Assembly (NCBI GenBank): GCA_037135095.1
Contig: JBAXKZ010000021.1
Coordinates: 1-25,410 of the forward strand
From: CAIMZW01 sp037135095
GTDB taxonomy: Bacteria; Actinomycetota; Actinomycetes; Nanopelagicales; Nanopelagicaceae
DNA length: 25,410 nt
Direction: 5' to 3'
The position numbers and the translations under genes were made by a program. Numbering within the stretch: the first letter of the stretch is position 1; each line of letters opens with the position of its first letter. The notes under the pieces were generated by a model, which had not been told where the DNA came from, made no database searches, and worked only from the letters and a program-made list of their open reading frames with translations. Positions 1 through 7,522 of the stretch are shown piece by piece.

Positions 1-26
1 ACGAACCAGAAAGAATTTAATGACAT
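1..26 (-). CDS. cydB: Cytochrome bd oxidase subunit II, start of gene (partial)
   Basis: Only the first nine codons are inside the window; they read MSLNSFWF and run off the left edge. The position directly downstream of cydA and the hydrophobic/aromatic N-terminus fit CydB, the partner subunit of the bd quinol oxidase. Two in-frame ATGs exist, at 32 and 26. The AAGGGG Shine-Dalgarno (35-40 on the minus strand) is 8 nt from the ATG at 26 and only 2 nt from the one at 32, so 26 is preferred. The Shine-Dalgarno lies over the cydA stop, which suggests translational coupling. The identification rests mainly on context. Confidence 0.7.
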
Positions 27-38
27 TTTCATCACCCC

Positions 39-1430
39 TTAGTAAGCCATAGTTAATACGGAATCGGAATCGGTCTTCGCAGCAACCGCAATTGGTTCTG
101 GTCCAACCTTGATAGTGCGGATCATTAATCCGAACTCAATCACGGCTAGTACGCCGTATAGCAATGTGAAGGCAATCATCGTGAATGCGACGCTTCCTGC
201 TCCTACTGTTGGGCTGACGCCGGACGAAGTTTTCATCAGGCCAAAGACGACCCAAGGTTGGCGAGCACTTTCGGTAAAGATCCAACCAAATGAGTTTGCC
301 AAAATTGGTAGGAATGGCAACGCAATTGCGCCACGTAAGAACCATTTACCTCCAAATGTTCGGCCTCTTCGAATTCCAACCAAGACAATGAGTGCGAATA
401 GTGCAGCCAAGGCGCCGAAGCCAATCATTAAGCGGAAGCCCCAATAAGCAAGTGGAATATTAGGTTTGTAGTCTCCAGGGCCATATTTCTTCTCATATTG
501 AGCCTGAAGATCGTTTACGCCTTCAACCACGCCATTGAAATTGCCAGTGGACATAAAGGAGAGAACAGATGGAAGACCAATTTGGAAAACTGGCTTAGCA
601 CCATCCAAGGTTCCGATTGTCAAGAGCGAGAACGGCACGTTGGACTTTGTGTCATATGCAGCTTCTGCAGCCGCCATCTTCATTGGTTGTTGACTTGTCA
701 TGACTCGAGCGGTCCAGTCACCGGTAATTCCAACAACTAGGAAGGAGATGATGATTGTTACAAGACCCATCTTCAAAACTGGTTTGGCAACCTCAACATC
801 GCGCTTGCGCACGATCATCCATGCTGCAACACCAGCAAAGAGGCCACCCGCCGTTAGGAAGGCTGATGGAATTGTGTGGAAGAAAGCTGCGAGCGCGGTA
901 TTTTGCGTTAAGACTTTAACGATATCCGTAAGCTCGGCACGACCTCGTTCCACATTCATGGTGTAACCAACTGGATGTTGCATAAAGGCATTTGCTGCCA
1001 AGATGAAGTAAGCCGAGAACAGGGTTCCAAAAGCCGCAACCCAGATTGAAGCTAGGTGAGCTTTCTTCGACAACCGATCCCAACCAAAGATCCAGAGACC
1101 CAAGAAGGTGCTCTCTAGGAAGAAGGCGAGAAGGCCTTCCATCGCAAGTGGGGCGCCGAAAATGTCCCCAACGAATCGACTGTAAGCCGACCAGTTCATT
1201 CCAAATTGGAACTCTTGGACAATGCCAGTAACAACTCCGATTGCAAAGTTTATTAAAAATAGTTTTCCAAAGAATTTGGTCGCACGTAGGTACTTCTCTT
1301 TCTGGGTGCGATACCAAGCGGTCTGCAAACCAGCCACCAAGAATCCCGAACCGATCGTGATCGGCACGAAGATGAAGTGGTAGACCGTGGTAATTGCGAA
1401 CTGCCAACGGGCAAGATCTAATGCATTCAC
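39..1430 (-). CDS. cydA: Cytochrome bd quinol oxidase subunit I
   Basis: Membrane subunit that oxidises quinol and carries haems b558, b595 and d; with CydB it reduces O2 at high affinity without pumping protons. The 463 residues keep the family landmarks: axial His18 (YHFIFVP), Glu98 and Glu106 in the proton path (MEGLLAFFLES), His185 (FFHTIP), Lys251 and Glu256 in the quinol loop (PMKMAAAEA), Met335 as the b558 ligand (GFRLMIG), and the RQPW motif at 390-393. Compared with E. coli CydA (about 520 aa) the Q-loop is short, as in many Gram-positive enzymes. The start is GTG at 1430, preceded by GAGGAG at a 7-nt spacing. cydB follows at once, so a cydAB operon is likely. The small residue before RQPW is Ala rather than the usual Gly. 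Confidence 0.95.
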   Translation of the reverse strand: MNALDLARWQFAITTVYHFIFVPITIGSGFLVAGLQTAWYRTQKEKYLRATKFFGKLFLINFAIGVVTGIVQEFQFGMNWSAYSRFVGDIFGAPLAMEGLLAFFLESTFLGLWIFGWDRLSKKAHLASIWVAAFGTLFSAYFILAANAFMQHPVGYTMNVERGRAELTDIVKVLTQNTALAAFFHTIPSAFLTAGGLFAGVAAWMIVRKRDVEVAKPVLKMGLVTIIISFLVVGITGDWTARVMTSQQPMKMAAAEAAYDTKSNVPFSLLTIGTLDGAKPVFQIGLPSVLSFMSTGNFNGVVEGVNDLQAQYEKKYGPGDYKPNIPLAYWGFRLMIGFGALAALFALIVLVGIRRGRTFGGKWFLRGAIALPFLPILANSFGWIFTESARQPWVVFGLMKTSSGVSPTVGAGSVAFTMIAFTLLYGVLAVIEFGLMIRTIKVGPEPIAVAAKTDSDSVLTMAY

Positions 1431-1508
1431 TCAGGCTCTCCTCACTGCGTTGTAATAATCTGTTACGCAAAGGATGCTATACATACAATCGTGAAATGTC
1501 GGAAAACG

Positions 1509-1544
1509 CTGGTGGAATAGATCACCAGACGCTCAATCGAGCGT
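1509..1544 (-). terminator. Tandem hairpins, candidate terminator after the NCS1 permease gene
   Basis: Two adjacent inverted repeats occupy the gap between the NCS1 permease and cydA. In minus-strand order the first is ACGCTC-GATT-GAGCGT (1544-1529). The second is CTGGTG, an 8-nt loop, then CACCAG (1528-1509), followed by CGTTTTCC. The second hairpin with its short T run can act as an intrinsic terminator. A structured leader for cydA is an alternative. The rest of 1431-1588 shows no gene and no clear promoter. Confidence 0.45.
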
Positions 1545-1588
1545 GAGAAAGCTACGATTGTGAAGGCAATAAGGGCTAGCCCCAAAAA

Positions 1589-3013
1589 TTAACGAATGGA
1601 CTCTTGCCTTTTGATAGCCCTTCGCGACCACACCACGTGCCCAAGAAATCCGATAACCATCGCAAAAATTACCCCGACGTTGGCAAATGCCCACGGCCCG
1701 GTCTTGCCGCCGATCGCGCCCAAGAAATAACCCTGCCAGGAGAGCCAGGAGGCGAAGGAGTTTGTGACAAAACCCCAGCCCACGATTGAACCAACAATTA
1801 CCAGTGCAATCGAGCGCCAATTCCAGGCGCCATATCGACCATTGGGATCAAAGAGCTCCGCTTCAGCGTAATCGCGCTTTCGCATTATTACGTCGGCTAC
1901 AAATATTGCTGACCAGACTGCGACCGGAACACCGAGTGTGATTAAGAATCCTTGAAATGGAATAAAGAAATTTTTTGCGATCCATACAATATATATAGTC
2001 CCGATAGTCATGATCACGGCATCAATGGAAGCTGCCACGTGACGCCGAACTGGCAGCCCGATCGAAACCAGGGTAATTCCCGATGAATAGAGATCTAAAA
2101 TTGCCCCACCCACTAAACCAAGAACCGCAACGATCGCAAATGGAATTAAATACCAGGTTGGCAAAAGCGTTGTTAGCGCACCGATCGGATCGTTAGCGAT
2201 TAAATCGCTCAGCGATTTACTGCTGCCGGCCAAAAGTGAGCCATACATAACGAGAATAATGGGTACGACAGAGGCGCCAAATACTGTCCATCCAACTACG
2301 CCGCGACTTGAAGCCGTTCTTGGTAGGTACCTGGAATAGTCAGCGGCTGAATTGACCCAACCCAATCCGATTCCGGTAATTCCAAAAATCAAGGCACCAA
2401 TAACTCCTTGCGTGGTTCCAGAGTGAATCGAATGAATTGCATGCCAATTGATTTTGTGAAAAGTTAAAGCGATATAACCGATCGTCAGAATTATTGTTGC
2501 GCTAGTTAACCATCGTTGAATCTTCATAATCATCTGGAAACCAAGCACGCCGCCGAAGACCGTCAAGCCACCAGCGAAGAGAAAACCTAAAATGCGTGAC
2601 AGGTTGTGATCTAAATGTCCTAGCCGATTAAATACCGTTTCCGTAGCTAATGTGGCCAACGAAACTAAAACTGTCTCCCAACCAACAAAGATTAGATAAG
2701 AAAGAAATCCCGGAAGCACATTTCCTTTGACGCCAAAGGCGGCGCGCGAAAGTGTCATCGTCGGCGCATTAGCTCGCTTGCCCGCCAATGAACTTATTCC
2801 TACTGCCACGAATGAGGCGACGGTTCCAATGACGGCGGCAAAAGTAGCTTGCCAAAATGAAATCCCAAAACCTAAAAAGAAAGCGCCGTACGAGAGCGCA
2901 AGAAAGGAGACATTGCCTGCTGCCCACGGCCAAAATAGCGAACGGGTGCTGCCGCCACGCTCACCTTCGGCGATGAAGTTGGTGCCATTGAGTTCAATTT
3001 TTGTTTTAGCCAT
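1589..3013 (-). CDS. NCS1-family nucleobase/cation symporter (purine-cytosine permease-like)
   Basis: Integral membrane transporter of 474 aa with about twelve hydrophobic segments. After a short polar N-terminus (about residues 1-25) it has a Ser-Thr-Arg-Ser-Leu-Phe-Trp entry into TM1 and an Ala-Gly-Asn-Val break in TM1. This matches the cytosine/purine/allantoin/hydantoin permease family (CodB, PucI, Mhp1). Members import nucleobases, allantoin or hydantoins with Na+ or H+; the substrate cannot be read from this sequence. No Shine-Dalgarno precedes the ATG. A TATCTT hexamer lies 8 nt upstream, inside the tail of the preceding acetyltransferase gene, so a leaderless transcript is likely. It lies near a nitrogen-compound uptake and degradation cluster, but no LacI-type operator was seen in front of it, so a shared function is only a guess. 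Confidence 0.85.
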   Translation of the reverse strand: MAKTKIELNGTNFIAEGERGGSTRSLFWPWAAGNVSFLALSYGAFFLGFGISFWQATFAAVIGTVASFVAVGISSLAGKRANAPTMTLSRAAFGVKGNVLPGFLSYLIFVGWETVLVSLATLATETVFNRLGHLDHNLSRILGFLFAGGLTVFGGVLGFQMIMKIQRWLTSATIILTIGYIALTFHKINWHAIHSIHSGTTQGVIGALIFGITGIGLGWVNSAADYSRYLPRTASSRGVVGWTVFGASVVPIILVMYGSLLAGSSKSLSDLIANDPIGALTTLLPTWYLIPFAIVAVLGLVGGAILDLYSSGITLVSIGLPVRRHVAASIDAVIMTIGTIYIVWIAKNFFIPFQGFLITLGVPVAVWSAIFVADVIMRKRDYAEAELFDPNGRYGAWNWRSIALVIVGSIVGWGFVTNSFASWLSWQGYFLGAIGGKTGPWAFANVGVIFAMVIGFLGHVVWSRRAIKRQESIR

Positions 3014-3021
3014 AGGGGGTA

Positions 3022-3027
3022 AAGATA
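3022..3027 (-). promoter_or_regulatory. -10 hexamer of NCS1 permease gene (leaderless type)
   Basis: TATCTT on the minus strand, ending 8 nt before the ATG at 3013. There is no Shine-Dalgarno in between (the gap is TACCCCCT). No convincing -35 is visible. Confidence 0.45.
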
Positions 3028-3042
3028 CTGTTTAAGCCCACT

Positions 3043-3618
3043 TCAGCGCTCGAGAAGCAGCTGCAACCTGGCCTTTACTTCGGGCCATTCCGCTTTCAAA
3101 ATCGAATACACGACGGTATCTCGCCGAGTGCCATCCCTGCGGACCATGTGACTTCGAAGCGTTCCTTCGTACTTTGCCCCAATCCGTTCGATGGCAGCCC
3201 GTGAGCGAATATTCAGATTGTCGGCCTTAAGTTGAACCCGCTCATAACCTCGGGTTTCGAAAGCTTTGGTAAGCAAAAGTAATTTCGTTTCGGTGTTTAT
3301 TCCAGTGCGCCGAGCAACGGCACCATAAAAAGTTGAACCGATTTCTAAGTAACCAGAATCTGGTGAAATATCCAAAAAGGATGAACTTCCAACAGCTTCA
3401 TTGCTCCTTAAATCGATTACCGCAAATGGTTCCCGGATTCCGGCATCTCGCTGCGCCACCATCTGGGAAATCATCCGGACCATCTCAGTTTCATTCTTTG
3501 GAATTGGAAAGTGGGTAACCACCCAACGCCATAACTCGTCATCGTCAGCCGTGTTCTTAAATAGCGAAGCGGCATGTGCGGTCGATAACGGTTCTAATCT
3601 GACCCATCGTCCGTGCAT
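3043..3618 (-). CDS. GNAT-family N-acetyltransferase, RimJ/RimL type
   Basis: Acetyl-CoA-dependent N-acetyltransferase. It starts MHGRWVRLEPL, the usual opening of the RimJ/RimL subgroup. The acetyl-CoA loop is at ARRTGINTETK (about residues 100-110), and the C-terminal half has the conserved LKADNLNIRSRAAIERIGAKYEG pattern in shortened form (LNIRSRAAIERIGAKYEG). The subgroup acetylates ribosomal-protein N-termini, small molecules or amino-acid analogues; the target is unknown. A GTG three codons upstream (3627) would give 194 aa, but it lies inside a TATAGT hexamer. The ATG at 3618 is exactly 7 nt after that hexamer, so it is chosen (191 aa, leaderless). Confidence 0.85.
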   Translation of the reverse strand: MHGRWVRLEPLSTAHAASLFKNTADDDELWRWVVTHFPIPKNETEMVRMISQMVAQRDAGIREPFAVIDLRSNEAVGSSSFLDISPDSGYLEIGSTFYGAVARRTGINTETKLLLLTKAFETRGYERVQLKADNLNIRSRAAIERIGAKYEGTLRSHMVRRDGTRRDTVVYSILKAEWPEVKARLQLLLER

Positions 3619-3625
3619 GCCGCCC

Positions 3626-3631
3626 ACTATA
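3626..3631 (-). promoter_or_regulatory. -10 hexamer of RimJ/RimL-like gene (leaderless, decides start)
   Basis: TATAGT on the minus strand, ending 7 nt before the ATG at 3618. It overlaps the alternative GTG start at 3627 and argues against it. Confidence 0.55.
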
Positions 3632-3653
3632 AAGGGTGGTTATTTCTGGCGTA

Positions 3654-3911
3654 TTACTTTGTGGCTTTCTTTACGATCTTCTTCGGAGCGATCTTGGTTG
3701 TGCTCTTGGTGATCAAGCCCTTTTTCTTAGTTGTAGCGCCTTCTTCGCTCTGCTTGGTGCCAGATTCTGACATCTCATGCGGAGCAGTGCCTTCCTTAGC
3801 CGCTGAGGTCTTACCTGAGAGCTTGATCGCTGGCTTGGAAGTGGCTGCCAACGCGGCTGTTGGCGTGATAAGCGCGAGTGCTAAAACTGAGGCAATGATG
3901 ATCTTTTTCAA
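3654..3911 (-). CDS. Small lysine-rich secreted protein, function unknown
   Basis: 85 aa. The N-terminus is a clear signal peptide: MKKII, then a hydrophobic stretch, then a likely cut at ALA|A around residue 23. The mature part (about 62 aa) has almost no hydrophobic residues and is rich in Lys, Thr, Ser and Ala, with a strongly basic C-terminus (KKIVKKATK). No Cys and no known domain are seen. It may be a disordered basic polypeptide that binds cell-wall polymers, or DNA outside the cell, but that is speculation. The start is TTG at 3911 with GAAAGG 11 nt upstream, which is a wide spacing. A TACAAA hexamer 5 nt upstream is a weak leaderless alternative. Confidence 0.65.
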   Translation of the reverse strand: MKKIIIASVLALALITPTAALAATSKPAIKLSGKTSAAKEGTAPHEMSESGTKQSEEGATTKKKGLITKSTTKIAPKKIVKKATK

Positions 3912-3967
3912 TTAATTTTGTACCTTTCGTCGGGAGAGGGTGAATCCTCCCATGGAAAAAAGGCCGA

Positions 3968-5182
3968 TTACTCAGCGATTCGCTCCACTCTCAGGTTGGC
4001 AGCTAAAAAGGCACAACCAATCAGAGAAATGGCTGGGAAGAGCAAGGCCAACGGCAACCCAATCCAACCCGCCAAGAGTGAGACTGCACCGCGGCCGAAG
4101 AAGAATCCCAACGAACTAACGATTCCCATGCGGGCCAAGGCGCGTGAGGTCGGCAATCCCGGGATTGAGCCCGAAATGGTCACATACGCCGGAGGCATAG
4201 GTGAAACCCCAAGACCTAACAGCCCATAGGAAATACACATAACACTCACAGCCATTACCTGATGTTGCCCAACGATTTGGCGCGAAATTAGTAAGCCTGC
4301 GGCGTAACCCAGGCCACCCAATAAGCCACCAAATTTGAGCACCGTCGGAATTCCGTAGCGATCGATCGCTCTGCCGGCTAAAAATCGGCCGGTGATTTGA
4401 GCCAGGAGAAAAGAGCTGTAACCAAGGGTATTAACGCCGATCCCAACTTTTAAATCTTCCTTGAGCAAGATCGCGCTCCAATCACCGACCGAAGCTTCGG
4501 CAATCAAGGCTAATAACGAGCCAAAGGAGACAAGATAAAGAAAGCGTTTGATCTTAGGTGGAATCGGCGCTCGGTGTTGAACCTCCTGATTGACCGCAAT
4601 ATCTTCCTTATCTGAGGCAAAGGGGAGCAGACCGCGGGAGACAATGAGGATGCCGGTGATCCCTAAAACAGAATTTATTAGAAGGTGAGATTGTGGCGTA
4701 AGAATTTTTGCAATCGAACCGGCAGCAAGCGAACCAGTCAATGCGCCAATACTCCAGGAACCATGAAAGGAAGGCATTAAAGATTTTCCGGATTTACTTT
4801 CGATCATCGCACCTTGGGAATTAGAACCAACATTGGTTAATGAATAGGTAAAGCCGCCAAGAAATGCGACGAACGGAACTTGCCACAACGCGTTCATGAA
4901 ACCATTTAGAACTTGAGCGACACCGACTCCTACCATGACGATCTGAACTAATTTACGTGTTCCAACTTTGTGCGCGATTCGGCCGCCGACCATAGTTCCA
5001 ACCAAGGCACCTAAATTGCCCACCATTAAACTTATTCCGAAGGCGGTATTTGTCGCACCGATATGAGCTTTAATTTCCGCCAGCCGCGCCGCAGTTGCCG
5101 CAACCGTCATGCCCATAAAAAAGAAAGTTGCGCGAAGCGCCCATCTAGCTCTGGCAATACGAGCTAAATCCGGAGACTCCAC
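3968..5182 (-). CDS. MFS transporter (YbjJ-like)
   Basis: 404 aa with about twelve hydrophobic segments and an MFS loop 2-3 motif (GGRIAHKVGTRKL, about residues 65-77). The N-terminal RLAEIKAHIGATNTAFG region resembles the YbjJ-like group of uncharacterised major-facilitator proteins. Direction and substrate cannot be read. The gene begins 45 bp after the M24 hydrolase stop on the same strand, so it may be read with the reductase-hydrolase operon. It also has its own TAAACT hexamer 6 nt before the GTG start and no Shine-Dalgarno, so an independent leaderless start is possible. Confidence 0.85.
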   Translation of the reverse strand: MESPDLARIARARWALRATFFFMGMTVAATAARLAEIKAHIGATNTAFGISLMVGNLGALVGTMVGGRIAHKVGTRKLVQIVMVGVGVAQVLNGFMNALWQVPFVAFLGGFTYSLTNVGSNSQGAMIESKSGKSLMPSFHGSWSIGALTGSLAAGSIAKILTPQSHLLINSVLGITGILIVSRGLLPFASDKEDIAVNQEVQHRAPIPPKIKRFLYLVSFGSLLALIAEASVGDWSAILLKEDLKVGIGVNTLGYSSFLLAQITGRFLAGRAIDRYGIPTVLKFGGLLGGLGYAAGLLISRQIVGQHQVMAVSVMCISYGLLGLGVSPMPPAYVTISGSIPGLPTSRALARMGIVSSLGFFFGRGAVSLLAGWIGLPLALLFPAISLIGCAFLAANLRVERIAE

Positions 5183-5188
5183 TTGGTT

Positions 5189-5194
5189 AGTTTA
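5189..5194 (-). promoter_or_regulatory. -10 hexamer of MFS gene (leaderless type)
   Basis: TAAACT on the minus strand, ending exactly 6 nt before the GTG at 5182 (gap AACCAA). No Shine-Dalgarno is present. Confidence 0.45.
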
Positions 5195-5227
5195 TTAGCC
5201 GTTGAGTAATCGCTCCGACGAAACCGC

Positions 5228-6475
5228 CTAGTACTCGTTGGCAATAAATAGTTCTTGGGCGGGGAACTTAGTCAGAATATGAACTCCAGTTTCCGTCACA
5301 ACAACTTCCTCTTCGATTCGAGCTGCCGAAACCCCATCTGATGCTGGGCAATAGGTTTCGAGCGCAAAGACCATGCCGGGCTTAATTTCAATGGGATTAT
5401 CCAAGCTATTTAAACGCGAAATTATTGGTCGCTCGTGGAGTCCCAGTCCAAGGCCGTGTCCAAATTGCAGACCAAACGCGGCGAGTTCACTGGCAAAACC
5501 GAAATCTTCCGCCTTAGGCCAAACTCGTGCAATGTCATCCGTACCCACGCCAGCTTTGACGGTATCAATTGCCGCATCCATCCACTCACGAGCTTTTGTA
5601 TATGCATCGTGCTGGCTTGGAGTTGCGCTGCCCACTGCAAAGGTGCGGTAATAACAAGTTCTATAACCGTTGTATGAGTGAATGATGTCGAAGAAGGCTT
5701 GATCTCCAGGGCGAATTATTCGATCGGTAAAGTTATGTGGATGTGGGTTGCAGCGATCGCCTGAAATAGCGTTAATCGCTTCGACTTGATCCGAACCCAT
5801 TTCATAGAGCCGTTTATTTGCTAGCGCCACAATCTCGTTCTCGCGGATACCAGGCTTTAATACATCGACAATATTTTGGTAGACGCCATCCACCATTGCG
5901 GCTGCTTGATTGAGCAACATGATTTCATCCATAGATTTGATAACCCGCGCATCGAGCATGTACTGCTGAGCATCAACAACTTTTAAGCCTTGACGTTGCA
6001 TTTCAAAGAGAAATGGTGGCTCCACAATATCCACACCGACCGGCAAGTGAGCTACGCCAGCATCTTCAAGCAAGCCTTTGATTTCCTTCACGGCCGCTTC
6101 CATCAAGCCAGCAGATGGCGCAACCGCGCCGCGCATTCCCAGCATTCCGGGGCGATTGTTCTCTTCCTTTAGCCATGGTGAATAAAGTTTGTGATGGCGA
6201 ACAGCAGAACCGAAGTCCCAGAGCATTGGTTCCCCGCCATCGCGAGTAAGTAGCGCGTAGCGCGTCATTTTGTCGCCCAAAGCGCCACCGATCCAAGTTT
6301 GCGTGGTATATCGAATATTGTAGAAATCAAATAGTAGGAAGGCGCCACACTCGCTCGCGTTTAGCGAATCCTTCGCGCGACCGATTCGATATTTTCTTAG
6401 CCGATCAAAATCAACTCGTGATTCGTAATCGACCGCCATATGCCCCGGCGCTTGTAGTTGGCCGTGATTATTCAT
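5228..6475 (-). CDS. M24-family creatinase/Xaa-Pro peptidase-like hydrolase with altered metal site
   Basis: 415 aa with the two-domain layout of creatinase and aminopeptidase P: an N-terminal domain at about 25-175 (NIRYTTQ motif) and a C-terminal 'pita-bread' domain at about 185-410. Of the five usual metal ligands, Asp263 (FFDII), His340 (FGHGLG), Glu373 (ALETY) and Glu388 (RIEEE) are present. The second Asp, expected 11 residues after Asp263, is Cys274 (RTCYYRTF). His347 (GLHERP) is also kept. Metal-free relatives such as creatinase and ectoine hydrolase act on C-N bonds in non-peptide compounds, so a non-peptidase role is likely; the substrate is unknown. The ATG overlaps the end of the reductase gene by 8 bp, giving tight coupling, and the operon carries a LacI-type operator. 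Confidence 0.8.
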   Translation of the reverse strand: MNNHGQLQAPGHMAVDYESRVDFDRLRKYRIGRAKDSLNASECGAFLLFDFYNIRYTTQTWIGGALGDKMTRYALLTRDGGEPMLWDFGSAVRHHKLYSPWLKEENNRPGMLGMRGAVAPSAGLMEAAVKEIKGLLEDAGVAHLPVGVDIVEPPFLFEMQRQGLKVVDAQQYMLDARVIKSMDEIMLLNQAAAMVDGVYQNIVDVLKPGIRENEIVALANKRLYEMGSDQVEAINAISGDRCNPHPHNFTDRIIRPGDQAFFDIIHSYNGYRTCYYRTFAVGSATPSQHDAYTKAREWMDAAIDTVKAGVGTDDIARVWPKAEDFGFASELAAFGLQFGHGLGLGLHERPIISRLNSLDNPIEIKPGMVFALETYCPASDGVSAARIEEEVVVTETGVHILTKFPAQELFIANEY

Positions 6476-7415
6476 TTCCCGATACCTCGAGTCCAGACAA
6501 GACTGGTGTCTGCTCAGATTTTATTTCATATCCAGAGCGACGGGCCTGTTCTACGATCAAAACCGCAAAGTCTTCGGTTAGGTAACCGGCGCCACCAGCG
6601 GAAGCGATCAATTGCGAAGTCGCCGAAGCAATTGGCATTGGAACTTTAAGATCATGAGCGGCTGCTAGACCAAGATCAAAGTCTTTACTAAGTAATGGAA
6701 TCGTAAAGGTGGCATTGAAATCTAGATTCACCAAGGCAGGGGTCTTGTAACGCGAGAAGGTCGATCCCATCACGGAGTCGTTCAGGAAATCTAGAAATGC
6801 GGCTCGACTAACGCCACCGCGCTCTGCAAGCACGGTGATTTCGGCGAGCGCTTGAATGACTATGCCCAAATAAACGTTGTGGGCAATTTTTACCAGTCGA
6901 GCAACTTCGCCTTCGCCTACCCAAGTCACACTGCGACCAAAGGTGGCCAACAGTGGTTCTACAATTTTGAAGGTCTCATGCGGACCTGAAACCGCAACGG
7001 TCAATTTCCCGGCCGCGATTACTGCTGGGTTTCCACTAACTGGTGCCGCCAGGAAGACTGCTCCGCGCTTGGCCGCTGCGGCACGAACTTTGGCAGATAC
7101 TTCTTCAGAAACGGTGGAGGAATCAACAATGATCTTTGGGGCGTGATCTGGATTAGTTAGAAGCCCGTTCTCCCCATACATAACCTGCTCAAGGTCCTTT
7201 GGCGCTGAGACCATAACAAAGACAATTTCGCGATCAGCCAATTCACGCGGGGTATCCACAATCTTCGCACCTTTGGCGGTAAGCGGTTCAGCCTTTGCCC
7301 TGGTTCGGTTATATGCGGTGAGGTCATGCCCAGCAGCTAATAAACGAGTGCTGAGCTCAAAGCCCATTCGGCCAGTGCCGATCCAACCGAGGGTGGGGGA
7401 TCCGGTCGTTGTCAT
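6468..7415 (-). CDS. 3-hydroxyisobutyrate dehydrogenase-family NAD(P)-dependent reductase
   Basis: 315 aa beta-hydroxyacid dehydrogenase. It has an N-terminal Rossmann motif GWIGTGRMG (residues 10-18) and NRT at 36-38 after the second strand, which favours NADP(H). The substrate motif is APVSGNPAVIAAGKL (about 124-138) and the catalytic Lys176 lies in KIAHN. Family members interconvert 3-hydroxy acids and their semialdehydes (3-hydroxyisobutyrate, tartronate semialdehyde, glyoxylate, succinic semialdehyde); which one cannot be read. An upstream in-frame start at 7466 would add 17 residues, but the ATG at 7415 has AGGAG at a 5-nt spacing and the palindromic operator lies upstream of it, so 7415 is chosen. 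It is the first gene of the operon with the M24 hydrolase and divergent from the LacI repressor. Confidence 0.88.
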   Translation of the reverse strand: MTTTGSPTLGWIGTGRMGFELSTRLLAAGHDLTAYNRTRAKAEPLTAKGAKIVDTPRELADREIVFVMVSAPKDLEQVMYGENGLLTNPDHAPKIIVDSSTVSEEVSAKVRAAAAKRGAVFLAAPVSGNPAVIAAGKLTVAVSGPHETFKIVEPLLATFGRSVTWVGEGEVARLVKIAHNVYLGIVIQALAEITVLAERGGVSRAAFLDFLNDSVMGSTFSRYKTPALVNLDFNATFTIPLLSKDFDLGLAAAHDLKVPMPIASATSQLIASAGGAGYLTEDFAVLIVEQARRSGYEIKSEQTPVLSGLEVSGNE

Positions 7416-7440
7416 AGTCGCTCCTAAATGGTGGCGGAAG

Positions 7441-7454
7441 TGCAATCGATTGCA
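7441..7454. promoter_or_regulatory. LacI-family operator O1 (perfect 14-bp palindrome)
   Basis: TGCAATCGATTGCA is perfectly self-complementary and matches the LacI/GalR-type pattern TGCAAnCGnTTGCA. It lies 10 bp after the -10 of the reductase promoter and 26 bp before the reductase ATG, where bound repressor would block elongation or initiation. A near copy precedes the ABC importer at 8591-8604. The repressor gene starts 69 bp away. Confidence 0.85.
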
Positions 7455-7464
7455 GTAATCCCCC

Positions 7465-7494
7465 ATTATCGGCGCACTTTGCCGCTCTCGTCAA
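7465..7494 (-). promoter_or_regulatory. Promoter of reductase-M24 hydrolase operon
   Basis: On the minus strand: -35 TTGACG (7494-7489), an 18-bp spacer, and -10 GATAAT (7470-7465). The operator O1 follows 10 bp downstream, in the region expected to be transcribed first. Confidence 0.7.
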
Positions 7495-7510
7495 CCCTCT
7501 TCTTTTGCCA

Positions 7511-7516
7511 TATCGT
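7511..7516 (+). promoter_or_regulatory. -10 hexamer of LacI-family gene (leaderless, decides start)
   Basis: TATCGT ends exactly 6 nt before the ATG at 7523 and there is no Shine-Dalgarno. An upstream in-frame TTG at 7505 lies before this hexamer and so would not be on such a transcript. The promoter is back-to-back with the reductase promoter. Confidence 0.5.
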
Positions 7517-7522
7517 TCAACA

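Noticed and set aside
916..1470. 184-aa frame on the same strand as cydA
   Set aside because: Overlaps the cydA N-terminal half in another frame; composition is typical of an out-of-frame translation.
3619..3627. GTG start of the RimJ/RimL-like gene at 3627
   Set aside because: The codon overlaps the TATAGT hexamer that would drive a leaderless transcript from the ATG at 3618.
3930..3952. GGGAG/CTCCC repeat between the MFS gene and the small secreted-protein gene
   Set aside because: Short and bulged stem, no T run in the right direction; not convincing as terminator or operator.
5228..6475. DMSP lyase (DddP) as identity of the M24 protein
   Set aside because: Some N-terminal similarity (NIRY region), but DddP keeps both Asp metal ligands and its own motifs; Cys274 here argues against it. 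It cannot be excluded without alignment.
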